Positions 1-10,559 of a stretch of 64,000 nucleotides of DNA are shown piece after piece. A program made the position numbers and the translations under genes. The first letter of the stretch is position 1, and every line of letters begins with the position of its first letter. The notes beneath the pieces were generated by a model. It had not been told where the DNA came from. It made no database searches and saw nothing but the letters and a program-made list of their open reading frames with translations. This stretch comes from Bradyrhizobium barranii subsp. barranii (GTDB taxonomy: Bacteria; Pseudomonadota; Alphaproteobacteria; Rhizobiales; Xanthobacteraceae), in NCBI RefSeq assembly GCF_017565645.3, contig NZ_CP086136.1, positions 4,695,501 through 4,759,500 on the forward strand. Direction: 5' to 3'.

Positions 1-5
1 TTTGT

Positions 6-1079
6 ATGAATGACCACACGCGGCTCCGCGACGGCCATGCGCCGCACGGTGGGCTGGAGGGGTCGATGGCGGCGGTGGCGTTGGCCCCCGAACCGGCCGT
101 CGTCGCGCAAGCGCCGGGAACCGGCGTCTATGCGGCGCTGGACCTCGGCACCAACAATTGCAGGCTCCTGATCGCTTGTCCGACCAGCGACGGCTTTCGC
201 GTGGTCGATTCCTTCTCGCGCATCATCCGGCTCGGTGAGGGCGTCTCGGCGACCGGCTGCATCAGCGAGGCCGCGATCGAGCGCGCCGTCGCCGCGCTCA
301 GCATCTGCCGCGACAAGATCAATCTGCGCAAAGCCAAGCGGCTGCGGCTGATCGCGACCGAAGCCTGCCGGGCCGCCTCGAATGCGGAAGGTTTCCGCAG
401 CCGCGTCGCGGCCGAGACCGGTATCGAGCTCGAGGTGATCGACCGCGAGACCGAGGCCTCGCTCGCCGTGCTCGGCTGCGCGCCGCTGGTCGACCCCAGG
501 GGCCGGGGCGCGATCCTGTTCGACATCGGCGGCGGCTCGACCGAGCTGGTGCGGATCGAGCGCGATCCGCAAAATCCGGAGCCGCGCATCAAAGCCTGGA
601 TGTCGATCCCGCTGGGCGTCGTGACGCTGGCCGAGCAGTTCGGCGGCCGCGACGTCACGCCGGAAATCTATGCCGCGATGGAGCAGGAGGTCGCCAACCA
701 TGTCGCGCCGTTCGCCGAAGCGCACGGCGGCGATCTCGCCGACATGCACCTGCTCGGCACCTCAGGCACGGTGACGACGCTCGCCGGCATCCATCTCAAC
801 CTCGCGCGCTACGACCGCCGCCGCATCGACAGCATCTGGATGAACGATTCCGACATCACCGCGACCATCAGCAAGCTGCTCGGCATGAGCTACGAGGAAC
901 GCGCCAACAACAGCTGCATCAGCGTCGAGCGCGCCGATCTCGTGCTGGCCGGCTGCGCCATCCTCGATGCTATCCGCCGCGCCTTTCCGCTGCCGCGCCT
1001 GCGCGTCGCCGACCGGGGCCTGCGCGAAGGTATGCTGGTTGAGATGATGCGCGAGGACGGCGCACTCAGGAGCTGGTGA
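6..1079 (+). CDS. ppx: Ppx/GppA family exopolyphosphatase
   Basis: Predicted cytoplasmic phosphatase that removes terminal phosphate from polyphosphate, or pppGpp in the GppA branch. The protein (357 aa) has the actin-like ATPase fold signature: the first phosphate loop YAALDLGTNNCRLLI near residues 42-56 and the second DIGGGSTELV near residues 175-184, with a conserved GTSGTVTTLAG stretch near 250. The length suits the short alphaproteobacterial form that lacks the C-terminal HD domain. About 40 variable N-terminal residues precede the fold; an internal ATG at 66 is another possible start. It is separated by 1 bp from rlmE, so the two are probably cotranscribed. Family assignment is firm; preference for polyP or pppGpp cannot be told. 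Confidence 0.92.
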   Translation: MNDHTRLRDGHAPHGGLEGSMAAVALAPEPAVVAQAPGTGVYAALDLGTNNCRLLIACPTSDGFRVVDSFSRIIRLGEGVSATGCISEAAIERAVAALSICRDKINLRKAKRLRLIATEACRAASNAEGFRSRVAAETGIELEVIDRETEASLAVLGCAPLVDPRGRGAILFDIGGGSTELVRIERDPQNPEPRIKAWMSIPLGVVTLAEQFGGRDVTPEIYAAMEQEVANHVAPFAEAHGGDLADMHLLGTSGTVTTLAGIHLNLARYDRRRIDSIWMNDSDITATISKLLGMSYEERANNSCISVERADLVLAGCAILDAIRRAFPLPRLRVADRGLREGMLVEMMREDGALRSW

Positions 1080-1080
1080 G

Positions 1081-1773
1081 ATGGCCAAGGACACCACCGG
1101 CCGCTTGCACGTCCAGGTCAAGACCGGCGGCAAGCGCAAATTGTCGTCGAAGCTGTGGCTGGAGCGGCAGCTCAACGATCCCTATGTGGTCAAGGCGAAG
1201 GCGCTCGGCTATCGTTCGCGTGCCGCATTCAAGCTGCTCGAGATCGACGACAAATACCGCCTGCTGAAACACGGCATGGCGGTGGTCGATCTCGGCGCTG
1301 CGCCGGGCGGCTGGAGCCAGATCGCCGCCAAGCGCGTCGGCTCGGTCGACGGCAAGGGCAAGGTGGTCGCGATCGACCTGTTGGACATGCCCGAGATTGC
1401 CGGCGTCGACTTCGCGCAGCTCGACTTCATGGACAACGACGCACCCGCGAAGCTCACTGCGATGCTCGGGGGCGGCGCCGACATCGTGATGTCCGACATG
1501 GCCGCCAACACCACCGGCCACCGCAAGACCGACCAGCTCCGCATCGTCGGCCTGATCGAGACGGCGGCCGCATTCGCGTGCGACGTGCTGAAACCGGGCG
1601 GGGCATTCCTGGCCAAGACGTTCCAGAGCGGCGCCGACGCCGATCTGCTGGCCCAGCTCAAGCGCGATTTTGCGACAGTGCGGCATGTGAAGCCCGCGGC
1701 CAGCAGACAGGATTCCTCCGAGCGCTATGTGCTGGCGACGGGGTTTCGCGGCGGGCAGCCGGACCCGGGCTGA
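1081..1773 (+). CDS. rlmE: 23S rRNA (uridine-2552-2'-O)-methyltransferase RlmE (FtsJ)
   Basis: SAM-dependent enzyme that methylates the 2'-O of U2552 in the 23S rRNA A-loop during large-subunit assembly. The 230-aa protein shows the RrmJ/FtsJ hallmarks: the basic N-terminal region ending SRAAFKLLEID (catalytic K in the family), the SAM motif VVDLGAAPGGWSQ near residues 68-80, the DIVMSDMA motif near 134-141 (catalytic D), and GGAFLAKTFQ (second catalytic K). A GGAG-like ribosome site lies in the end of ppx. It follows ppx by 1 bp, an arrangement common in Rhizobiales. A confident assignment. Confidence 0.96.
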   Translation: MAKDTTGRLHVQVKTGGKRKLSSKLWLERQLNDPYVVKAKALGYRSRAAFKLLEIDDKYRLLKHGMAVVDLGAAPGGWSQIAAKRVGSVDGKGKVVAIDLLDMPEIAGVDFAQLDFMDNDAPAKLTAMLGGGADIVMSDMAANTTGHRKTDQLRIVGLIETAAAFACDVLKPGGAFLAKTFQSGADADLLAQLKRDFATVRHVKPAASRQDSSERYVLATGFRGGQPDPG

Positions 1774-1865
1774 CGTGTCACGCTCACATGAGCATGACAT
1801 TCACATCGATAACATCTTGAGCTGATAGATCCATCGTCTGCAATTTCAGCGGGTGAGATCAATCC

Positions 1866-3647
1866 ATGCCGTGCCTTCATCGACAACGCTTGCGCGTTTG
1901 CAAGCATCGCCTGTCCCTTGCCTCGGTCTCCTTTCTGGCGTTGGCGTCGCTCGGCTTTGCTTCGGCGACGACGTCGCGTGCAGGGACGTCGATCACGGTC
2001 AGCACCCAGAGGCCTTACAATATCGGCCTCAGCGGCAACGACGATCTCGGTGATCTCAAGAAGATCTACCAGAGCGCGAACAGCCCGTCCGAGCAGGCTC
2101 TCGACCAGTTCAACCAGATCATCACCGATACCGGCATGAAGCGGACGCGCCTGCTGCTCAGCGATGTCTATTGCGATGTCGATCAGACCGGCGATGTGTT
2201 CGGGTACACGCAGGACGGCGTTTTCCATCCGGGCGACTGCCAGCCTCTGGCCTGGCATCTTGAGTGGGCCCTGGGTCGCGGGCTCTCGCCTCACGTGGCG
2301 GTCGCGGCCTTCATGCCGCCGCGCCTGGTGCAATACGGACCTGGCGAGAGTTGGAATCGGAACGGGCCGGCTCCGGCACTTTTCCAGAAATACGCCAACG
2401 CTCTCGTGCGATATATCGCGAAGAAATCGTTCGACGGCGGGGCGTCATCCGTCATCTTCGAGGTCAGCAACGAGGCCGATATCGCCGATTCAGCCCCGGA
2501 GAACTGGAGTGACACCAATCCATCCGCCTACAGGCTCAAGCCATTGGGGTCATGGGGCCGTTGGCTGTGGTGGATGGATCCGGCCAAGTATGTCCTCAAG
2601 CAGTGGACCCCGCTGCAGACCCACGTGATGTCCAACGCCGAAGATCCGACCTTGTCGTACCCCTACGGGCTCGATGCGCGCCGTCTGCCCAGGCAGCTCT
2701 TGCCGGTTCAGAAGGTCTTCTCGCAGGCGATCGTGAACATCAGAAACGAACTCGCCGCCAACCAGGGTTATAACGGCAAGACGCTGGAAATGGCCGGGCC
2801 GGCCCTGGTCGGACTGAGCTTCAACTATTATCCGGCGGAGAATCTTCCGACGCTGGAGGAAGTCTTCCTCGACCAGACCTTCAATCCGCTGGCAGACACC
2901 TACTTGGCAAAATTCAACGCGCGGCTCGATCGTTTTTCGTTCCACTATTACGGCTCGACAGACGGCACCGGCGGTTTCGCGTTCTTCGACAATCTGGTCG
3001 ACAAGGCCAAGGCCAAGCTGGACGCCTTGAAGAAGAACAATGCCAACATGCCCGACGTTAAACTGTTCCTGTCGGAATGGGGCCCTACGGCCTATGAGGC
3101 GACTGACGTCAATTATTCGCACAAGGGGGCGGCCTGGACGGCGGCGTTCCTGTCCGAAGCCGTGAAAAAGAAGATATCGATGGGGTCTTACCTCATTATC
3201 GGCGACGGCCAGGGGGATCCAAACATCACACCTTTCCTCGGCCAGGCCAGCCTGCTGCACAAGGTGCCGCACGGCGACAACCCGGCCGATTACTACCCGA
3301 AGCCGGTCGCGAACCTCTTCAAGATGTACAACAAGATGTCCGGCCAGCGCGTGCAGGCCGCTCTCACCGGCGGGCCGGGCTCCCACCTCGATGCGTTCGC
3401 GACCTGGGATGGCGCTAACTCGACCGCGAACATCATGGTCTACAACTATGATCCGACACGTGTCTTCGGCAACAACATTTCGACCGAGACGCCGGAGGGG
3501 ATTTCGCTTGAGGTCGACAACCTGCCGTTCAGCGACGGCTCGACCGTGACGATTGAGCGCTACCTGATCGATGCGAATACCAGCAACCTGGCGAAGAGAG
3601 CTGGCCCCGCAAATTCGGACAGTAGCTTGAGTGGATTTTCTGCCTGA
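1866..3647 (+). pseudogene. Secreted clan GH-A glycoside hydrolase-like protein, 5' part, split by an IS
   Basis: The N terminus has a signal peptide (basic residues then a hydrophobic run ending near ATTSRA), so the product is probably exported. The body resembles a TIM-barrel glycosidase of clan GH-A: an NE pair in FEVSNEADI near residue 200 is a candidate acid/base, and LFLSEWGPTAY near residue 400 a candidate nucleophile Glu. GH39 is the closest guess. The true gene runs only to 3596; the last 17 codons to the stop at 3647 are IS3 DNA. Joining 3596 to 4964 (dropping the IS and one AAG copy) restores one frame of about 626 aa. The catalytic region is intact, but about 50 C-terminal residues are lost, so activity is uncertain. 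Confidence 0.75.
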
Positions 3648-3684
3648 CAGCGGCGAGGATTCTTGCTGCGAATCAGGAGCGAAG

Positions 3685-3990
3685 ATGACGAAGAAGAGCC
3701 GCCGGACGCATTCTCCGGCATTCAAGGCGAAGGTTGCTTTGGCTGCGGTCAAAGGCGACAAGACACTGGCGGAGCTGGCGCAACTGTTTGATGTTCATCC
3801 GAACCAGATCACGATCTGGAAAAACCAGCTCCTGGAAGGCGCCGCCGGCGTGTTTGGGCATGACAAGACATCGGCCGAGACGCCGGTCGATTTGAAGGCG
3901 TTACATGCCAAGATCGGCGAGCTGGCGTTGGAAAACGATTTTTTGTCCGGCGCGCTCACCAAGGCGGGCCTGCTGAGCGCAAAGCGATGA
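3685..3990 (+). CDS. IS3-family transposase OrfA
   Basis: A 101-aa helix-turn-helix protein that binds IS ends. Its start KKSRRTHSPAFKAKVALAAV and the LAQLFDVHPNQITIWK helix-turn-helix are typical of HTH_Tnp_1/IS3 OrfA; a short heptad region follows (LKALHAKIGELALENDFL). The ATG at 3685 was chosen over an upstream in-frame start at 3631 because it follows a GGAGCGAAG ribosome site and because family members start at MTKK. The stop overlaps the orfB start as ATGA, allowing coupled translation. Confidence 0.93.
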   Translation: MTKKSRRTHSPAFKAKVALAAVKGDKTLAELAQLFDVHPNQITIWKNQLLEGAAGVFGHDKTSAETPVDLKALHAKIGELALENDFLSGALTKAGLLSAKR

Positions 3991-4814
3991 TCGACCGCGA
4001 TCATGATCTTTCTATCGTGCGCCAGGCGAAGGTCCTGAAGCTGGCTCGCAGCACGGTCTACTATGAACCTCGGCCAGTTTCGGCCGAGGACCTTGCCTTG
4101 ATGCGTCGGCTCGATGAGCTGCATCTCGATTATCCCTTCGCGGGAGCGCGTATGCTGCGATCGTTGCTGCGGCGGGAGGGCGTATACGCCGGTCGCCGCC
4201 ACATCGCGACGCTGATGAAGCGCATGGGGATCGAGGCGGTCTATCGTCGCCCGAACACGAGCAAGCCGGCTCCGGGTCACAAGATCTACCCGTACCTGTT
4301 GCGCGGATTGAAGATCGAGCGGCCCGACCATGCGTGGGCAATGGACATCACCTACATTCCGATGCGGCGTGGCTTCGTCTATCTCGCGGCGGTCGTCGAT
4401 GTGTTCAGCCGACGGGTCCTGGCCCATCGCGTCTCGATCACAATGGAGGCGGCCTTCTGCGTCGAAGCGGTCCAGGAGGCGTTGGCGAAGCACGGCAGGC
4501 CCGAGATTTTCAACACGGATCAGGGCAGCCAGTTCACCAGCCTCGAGTTCACCGATGTGCTGCTGGACGCGAAGATCGCCATCAGCATGGACGGCAAGGG
4601 CGCCTGGCGCGACAACGTGTTTGTCGAGCGGCTCTGGCGCACGGTCAAATACGAAGAAGTATATCTCCGCGCCTACGACAGCGTGTCCGAGGCGCGAGCG
4701 TCAATTGCCAAGTATCTGGCCTTCTACAATCAGGGACGCCCTCACTCGAGCCTTGACGGGCGCACGCCCGACGAGGCTTACTTCGGCACGCAAGCTATGG
4801 TGATGGCCGCATGA
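3987..4814 (+). CDS. IS3-family transposase OrfB (DDE integrase)
   Basis: Catalytic half of the IS3 transposase, 275 aa, with an HTH_21 region (DYPFAGARMLRSLLRREG near residue 45) and an rve integrase core. The DDE residues are visible: D in HAWAMDITYIPM, D in FNTDQGSQFTS, E in NVFVERLWRTVKYEEVY. The C terminus has the usual PHSSLDGRTPDEAYF. It begins in an ATGA overlap with orfA. In many IS3 elements a -1 frameshift makes an OrfAB fusion; the overlap here would permit that or re-initiation. Confidence 0.95.
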   Translation: MIDRDHDLSIVRQAKVLKLARSTVYYEPRPVSAEDLALMRRLDELHLDYPFAGARMLRSLLRREGVYAGRRHIATLMKRMGIEAVYRRPNTSKPAPGHKIYPYLLRGLKIERPDHAWAMDITYIPMRRGFVYLAAVVDVFSRRVLAHRVSITMEAAFCVEAVQEALAKHGRPEIFNTDQGSQFTSLEFTDVLLDAKIAISMDGKGAWRDNVFVERLWRTVKYEEVYLRAYDSVSEARASIAKYLAFYNQGRPHSSLDGRTPDEAYFGTQAMVMAA

Positions 4815-4960
4815 CCGTCGCCGACGGTTTTGTCGTCGCTCTGGTCGGGCTACGCCCTCCCGACGCAACGACAAAACCGTAAAGCCCCGCGTTCAGCATA
4901 ACCCGGCAGGAATCCACTTAAATCCAGCGGGGCGCTGTCCAAACAACCGGGGCCAGCTCT

Positions 4961-5113
4961 AAGTTCTATTCCGATCCGACCCACCCCGATCCCAACCTGC
5001 AGAGGATATTGCTGCAGCGAACGATCCATAGCGGAAAGCTCGTCCTGACGGGCGACGCGCTCGGGCTGGGTGTCGTGCTCTACCGCATATTGCCGCCGAC
5101 GGTGGTTCCCTAA
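4961..5113 (+). pseudogene. Detached 3' end of the glycoside hydrolase-like gene
   Basis: In the frame starting at the AAG of 4961 this stretch reads KFYSDPTHPDPNLQR onward to a TAA at 5111-5113, about 50 codons with no break. It directly continues the upstream gene, whose last own codon before the IS is the same AAG at 3594. It has no start of its own and is not expected to be translated. It ends 1 bp before the convergent porin gene. Confidence 0.85.
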
Positions 5114-5114
5114 A

Positions 5115-6056
5115 TTAGTTGAACGCAAACCAGACCTTGGCGACGAATGTCGCGCCGCACCAGTTCGAGACCAGGCCGTCCGGGTTGGTGATCGGATTGA
5201 CACGGCCGCCCGGCCGCGCATTTGGATCGCCTGTAAAGACGAAGCAGTTTTCCTTCGACAGATTGGTGTCATAGTAGCGCAGATCGAGGTTGAGCGCCTT
5301 GTGCGTGAACGTCACGCCGGCCTGCCAGTTGAGATAGGCAGGCAGCGGGAAGCCGCCGAGTTGCGGGGTCTGGTTGCCAAACCAGGAATAGCCGGCGGCG
5401 GTGGTGAACGACACGGTCAGGTTCTGCAGCAGAAGCCGCTCCGGCACGTCGAAGCCGACTCCGGCCGCCACATATTGGCTCCAGGCGCCGGTGTTCGAGA
5501 CGTTCGGAGAATAGGCGTAACCGCCGGCGACGCGGAACTGATCGCCGATGCGTCGATCGCCGCGGACCACGATCTCCCAATAATTGATGCCGTTGGTCTC
5601 GCCAGGAAGTCTTTCACCGGGATAGGCGAAATAGGTCGCCCCAAGATCAAAATCGATCGTGGCAATCTGCGGGCGCATGCCGGCGGCAAAGGTGAGTTCG
5701 GCGGCCGGTTGGGTCGGCAGCTTGACGGTGGCGACCGTTGTGCCGGCGTAGAGCGGGCCCCATCTCGTCTCGAAGGCGGCGCCGGCCGCGGGGCCATGAT
5801 CGGACAGCGTGGTCCCGCGATAGATGTAGTCGGATGCAAGCCCCGCGCGCGCGCTGAATTCGAACTCGTCGGCAGGCGTTGCGTGGGTGGTGTCGGCCGC
5901 CGACCAACCGCGGTTGCCGAGGCCGAGCGCCCCGGCCGGGGATTGGGCCAGCGCCAGACCGCCGGTCACGGGTGCAAGCCACAATCCGGCCAGCGCGGCA
6001 AATAAGGCGCCGCTTGCACCCCGAAACGATGTTTCGTGTCGCCGCAAGTCGATCAT
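5115..6056 (-). CDS. TorF-family putative outer-membrane porin
   Basis: A 313-aa protein with a signal peptide (hydrophobic run near residues 15-38 ending ALAQS) and alternating beta-strand sequence ending in aromatic residues (KVWFAFN at the C terminus), typical of outer-membrane barrels. The N-terminal mature stretch FSARAGLASDYIYRGTTLSDHG is characteristic of the TorF/TIGR02001 putative porin family, which often has SDYxxRG near the first strands. The substrate is not known. The start overlaps the stop of the upstream VIT-family gene by 4 bp (ATGA), indicating one operon, possibly driven from the FixK-like site at 6779. Confidence 0.8.
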   Translation of the reverse strand: MIDLRRHETSFRGASGALFAALAGLWLAPVTGGLALAQSPAGALGLGNRGWSAADTTHATPADEFEFSARAGLASDYIYRGTTLSDHGPAAGAAFETRWGPLYAGTTVATVKLPTQPAAELTFAAGMRPQIATIDFDLGATYFAYPGERLPGETNGINYWEIVVRGDRRIGDQFRVAGGYAYSPNVSNTGAWSQYVAAGVGFDVPERLLLQNLTVSFTTAAGYSWFGNQTPQLGGFPLPAYLNWQAGVTFTHKALNLDLRYYDTNLSKENCFVFTGDPNARPGGRVNPITNPDGLVSNWCGATFVAKVWFAFN

Positions 6057-6736
6057 CCTCCCAGAGCGACCGCGATGCCAACCAGCGTACTACCGACAGC
6101 CACCATCGCAAGTCCCGCCACTGAAGGCCGCAGCCCGCTACGAACCCCGAACACGTAACCGCAACAGAACAGCATCACGATGGCGACGGCATAGGAGACG
6201 CGCAGCGCCAGTCTGGCATCGCTCAGGAACAGGAACGGGATGACCACCGGGAAGGTCGACAGGAAGCTCAGCAGGCAAAGGCCGAGCGCTCCGATCCAGT
6301 CACGCTTCGACAGCCCTGGACCGGGAGCCGGCTCAGGCAATTGTTGCAACCGTTGCCGCAGCGATTCCAATTGCTCTACGGGCAGCATGGCCGACAATTC
6401 CGGCGGCAGTGCGTCGGCAATGACGCGGCGCGCTGCTTCGGGATCCGGCGCCTTGCGGATCGCGCGGAGGGTCAGAATCTTGTCTCCCCGGTCATTGATG
6501 CGCGCCAGCAGATAAAGACCGCCGTCAACGATGCCCCAGGCGAGGTTGCAGCCGAGCGCACCAACCAGCATCGTCTGAACATTGATATTGGTCCCGGTCG
6601 CGACACCAAGCGAGCAGATGAAGGTAAGGGCCATGATCAGCCCGAACAAAGTCTCCGAGATCCGTTCCATCGGATCAAGTACGTCCCCGAACGGAGTATC
6701 CCGTCCCAATAGAGCCATGGCCTGGTCTTCGATCAC
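6053..6736 (-). CDS. VIT1/CCC1-like membrane protein
   Basis: A 227-aa inner-membrane protein with about five hydrophobic segments: two near residues 30-75 and three in the C-terminal half (about 148-170, 180-200 and 205-225). The arrangement of an N-terminal pair, a hydrophilic middle of about 65 residues, and three C-terminal segments is that of the VIT/CCC1 iron-manganese transporter superfamily, though several classical metal residues are not obvious. The start at 6736 is uncertain; an in-frame ATG lies at 6718. It is the first gene of a two-gene operon with the porin and has a FixK/FNR-like palindrome 43 bp upstream. Confidence 0.62.
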   Translation of the reverse strand: MIEDQAMALLGRDTPFGDVLDPMERISETLFGLIMALTFICSLGVATGTNINVQTMLVGALGCNLAWGIVDGGLYLLARINDRGDKILTLRAIRKAPDPEAARRVIADALPPELSAMLPVEQLESLRQRLQQLPEPAPGPGLSKRDWIGALGLCLLSFLSTFPVVIPFLFLSDARLALRVSYAVAIVMLFCCGYVFGVRSGLRPSVAGLAMVAVGSTLVGIAVALGG

Positions 6737-6778
6737 CGTTTGCAGGTGTCATCGAGGCTCATGTCCGGCTTTCGCTCC

Positions 6779-6792
6779 TTGAGCTAGGTCAA
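6779..6792. promoter_or_regulatory. FixK/FNR-type box upstream of the VIT-porin operon
   Basis: The 14-mer TTGAGCTAGGTCAA has the TTGA-N6-TCAA symmetry of FNR/FixK sites. It lies 43 bp upstream of the 6736 start codon, a fitting distance for a class II site at about -40 with a short leader. In Bradyrhizobium, FixK2 activates microoxic genes from such boxes. The match is visual; regulation is inferred. Confidence 0.5.
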
Positions 6793-6909
6793 GGCGGCTG
6801 GGCACGAGTGCTGGGCCGACCGGCCGGCGGACGCCGCCCGTGCCCGCCACATCGTGGACGATTTTGCGACGTCGGGTTCTGACCGACGTCACTCGGGCCT
6901 GATAGCGCC

Positions 6910-8400
6910 TTAGCCGAGCCTTTGGTCCCGCACGTCCTGCGTATCCTCCGTCGCCGTCTTGACGGCGGCGGTCGCGGCGCTCTTTGCGGCCCCCTTGCGG
7001 CTGGCGATCTCCACCGCCTTGCGGCCGGAGATCTCGTGGCCGGCGTCGGCCGGCATCTGCCAGAAGAACCAGCTCGACGCCGCCGAGGTCAGCGCGATCA
7101 CGACGAAGGCCGGCGCGAACACGGTGGCGTCGATCTCGCTGACATGGCTGAACCACATCGTCGTTTCCACGCAGGCCGCGCCGACCGCGACGCCGGCGGA
7201 GACCGCGAGCTGCTGGTTGACGCTGACCAGCGTGGTGGCGCGGCTCATCTGCGCGGTCTCGACGTCGGCATAGGCCACCGTGTTGATCGCGGTGAACTCC
7301 AGCGAGCGGAAGAACCCGCCGACCACCAGGATCACCATGATGATGAGCAGCGGCGTCGTCACCGTGAACAGTGCGCAGACGCCGAGGAAGAACGCGCTGA
7401 CGATCGCGTTCACCGTCATCAAGTTGCGGAAGCCGAAGGTGCGGATGATGCGCGCGGCCAGCGTCTTCATGCCCATGGCGCCGAGCGAGGAGCCGAAGGT
7501 GACGAGGCCGGAACGGAAGGGCGACAGCCCGAATCCGATCTGCATCAGCAGCGGAAGCAGGAACGGTAGCGCGCCGATGCCGAGCCGGAACATGAAGCCG
7601 CCGAAAACGGCCGCGCGCAGCGTCGGCAGCTTCAGTAGCGAAAAATCCAGCACCGGCGAACCCGTCCGCCGCGCGTGCAGGACGTACAGCGTCATCGAGA
7701 TCGCTCCGCCCACGACCAGCGCCGCGACCGTGCTCCAGGGCAGAAGGTTGAGCCCGGCGACGGACAGGCCGAACGCGATGCCGGCGAGACCAACGCCCGC
7801 GAGCACCATGCCGTAAAGATCGAACGGTTCCCGCGTCTCGCTCTTGATCGGATCGATGAAGCGCAAGGCCATGAAGATACCGAGCAGCCCGATCGGAATG
7901 TTGATCAGGAAGATCCAATGCCATGACGCATAGGTCGTGATGAAGCCGCCGAGCGGCGGGCCGATCACGGGACCAATGAGGGCAGGGACCGTCACCCAGG
8001 CCATTGCGTTGACCAGCGCGCTCTTGTCGACCGAGCGCAGCAGCACCAAGCGCCCGACCGGCGTCATCATCGCCCCGCCCATGCCCTGAAGGATGCGCGC
8101 GAATACGAAATCGGTGACGGAGGTCGAGAGTGCGCAGCCGATCGAGCCGACCATGAACACGCCGACCGCGATCGCGAACACCATGCGCGCGCCGAACCGG
8201 TCCGCAGTCCAGCCGCTCGCCGGGATGAACACCGCGAGCGACAGCAGATAGGAGGTGATGGCAAGCTTGAGCGTCAGCGGGCTCGTGCCGATGTCGGCCG
8301 CGATCGCGGGCAGCGAGGTGGCGATCACCGTCGAATCCATGTTCTCCATGAAGAGAGCGGTGGCCACGATCAGCGGAATGACGCGTTGCTTGTCGACCAT
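6910..8400 (-). CDS. MFS drug exporter, DHA2 (EmrB/QacA-like) family
   Basis: A 496-aa integral membrane protein with about 14 hydrophobic segments, the size expected for DHA2 proton-driven exporters. The N-terminal segment FMENMDSTVIATSLPAIA is the DHA2 motif around the first helix, and the helix-2/3 loop reads GWTADRFGARMVF, matching motif A. The start at 8400 (MVDKQ) is preferred over 8481 because homologues begin just before the first helix; no clear ribosome site marks either. No HlyD/EmrA partner or regulator gene is adjacent. Substrate unknown. The tail after about residue 480 is Ala-rich and of low complexity. Confidence 0.85.
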   Translation of the reverse strand: MVDKQRVIPLIVATALFMENMDSTVIATSLPAIAADIGTSPLTLKLAITSYLLSLAVFIPASGWTADRFGARMVFAIAVGVFMVGSIGCALSTSVTDFVFARILQGMGGAMMTPVGRLVLLRSVDKSALVNAMAWVTVPALIGPVIGPPLGGFITTYASWHWIFLINIPIGLLGIFMALRFIDPIKSETREPFDLYGMVLAGVGLAGIAFGLSVAGLNLLPWSTVAALVVGGAISMTLYVLHARRTGSPVLDFSLLKLPTLRAAVFGGFMFRLGIGALPFLLPLLMQIGFGLSPFRSGLVTFGSSLGAMGMKTLAARIIRTFGFRNLMTVNAIVSAFFLGVCALFTVTTPLLIIMVILVVGGFFRSLEFTAINTVAYADVETAQMSRATTLVSVNQQLAVSAGVAVGAACVETTMWFSHVSEIDATVFAPAFVVIALTSAASSWFFWQMPADAGHEISGRKAVEIASRKGAAKSAATAAVKTATEDTQDVRDQRLG

Positions 8401-8543
8401 GACGGATTGGTAATGAAAATCAGAAGGAAAGGTGGACTTGCGGCTTATCACCGCCGCTCCGCCGGGACCATTGCGGATCAACGCATAGCACCTAAATCCT
8501 GCGTAACAACGGTGTGACCCTCGACGGCGGGTGCGCGCGCTCC

Positions 8544-8653
8544 CTCGTCATTCCGCGGCGCGCCCCTTGGCGGGCCCGGAATCCATCGGGCCCCAGAGAC
8601 CGCTGCGGGATGGATTCCGGGCTCGCGACTTCGTCGCGCCGGGGAATGACGAG
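8544..8653. repeat. Palindromic intergenic repeat
   Basis: A 110-bp near-palindrome. The outer arms CTCGTCATTCC and GGAATGACGAG are exact inverse complements, and an inner pair (GGAATCCATC and GATGGATTCC) repeats the pattern. It resembles the intergenic palindromes common in Bradyrhizobium and Rhodopseudomonas genomes. Together with about 290 bp of unremarkable sequence it fills the 8401-8869 gap between divergent genes; no ORF there looks real. Confidence 0.8.
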
Positions 8654-8815
8654 GGGGGCCGCCACCCGGCCATCCACGCCGAATTTACTTAAAAAGCCTG
8701 TGCATGGCTGGCCGGCGGTCCGATTTGCTTTGATTCGTCGCGTGGCCGTGCTATCGACCCGCGTCAACCCCACCGATGGGCTCCGATTCTCCGGCGATGC
8801 CGCAAGGCACGCTGA

Positions 8816-10363
<1,548 letters not shown>

Positions 10364-10378
10364 GCGCTCCGCACAACG

Positions 10379-10493
10379 CTGTCATGCCCCGGCTTGACCG
10401 GGGCATCCAGTACGCCGCGGCTTCTCGGCTCAATCACAGGCGTCTCGGAATACTGGATCGCCCGCCTTCGCGGGCGATGACAGCGAGAGTGTG
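10379..10493. repeat. Palindromic intergenic repeat
   Basis: A 115-bp composite palindrome after guaB. Outer arms CTGTCAT and ATGACAG enclose a GCCCCGG-TTGA-CCGGGGC hairpin, a CGCCCGC-CTTC-GCGGGCG hairpin, and a pair CCAGTA/TACTGGAT. It shares its architecture with the repeat at 23462. It may also act as the guaB transcript end. Confidence 0.75.
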
Positions 10494-10559
10494 CTTTTGT
10501 ATTGACGCGCTCCTTTCCCTCCGCTTCCGTCCATGCCGAAACAAAATCCGGAGGAAGCC

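Larger units (their letters stand above)
3597..4960 (+). mobile_element. IS3-family insertion sequence with TIRs and 3-bp target duplication
   Basis: A 1364-bp element. Both ends read inward AGAGCTGGCCCCG, then diverge and rejoin in GGACAG and GTGGATT blocks. The 3 bp AAG directly outside each end (3594-3596 and 4961-4963) match, as expected for an IS3 target duplication. It carries overlapping orfA and orfB. The insertion lies in the glycosidase-like gene, whose frame is restored exactly on removal of the IS and one AAG, which fixes the boundaries. Apparently complete and perhaps recent. Confidence 0.93.
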
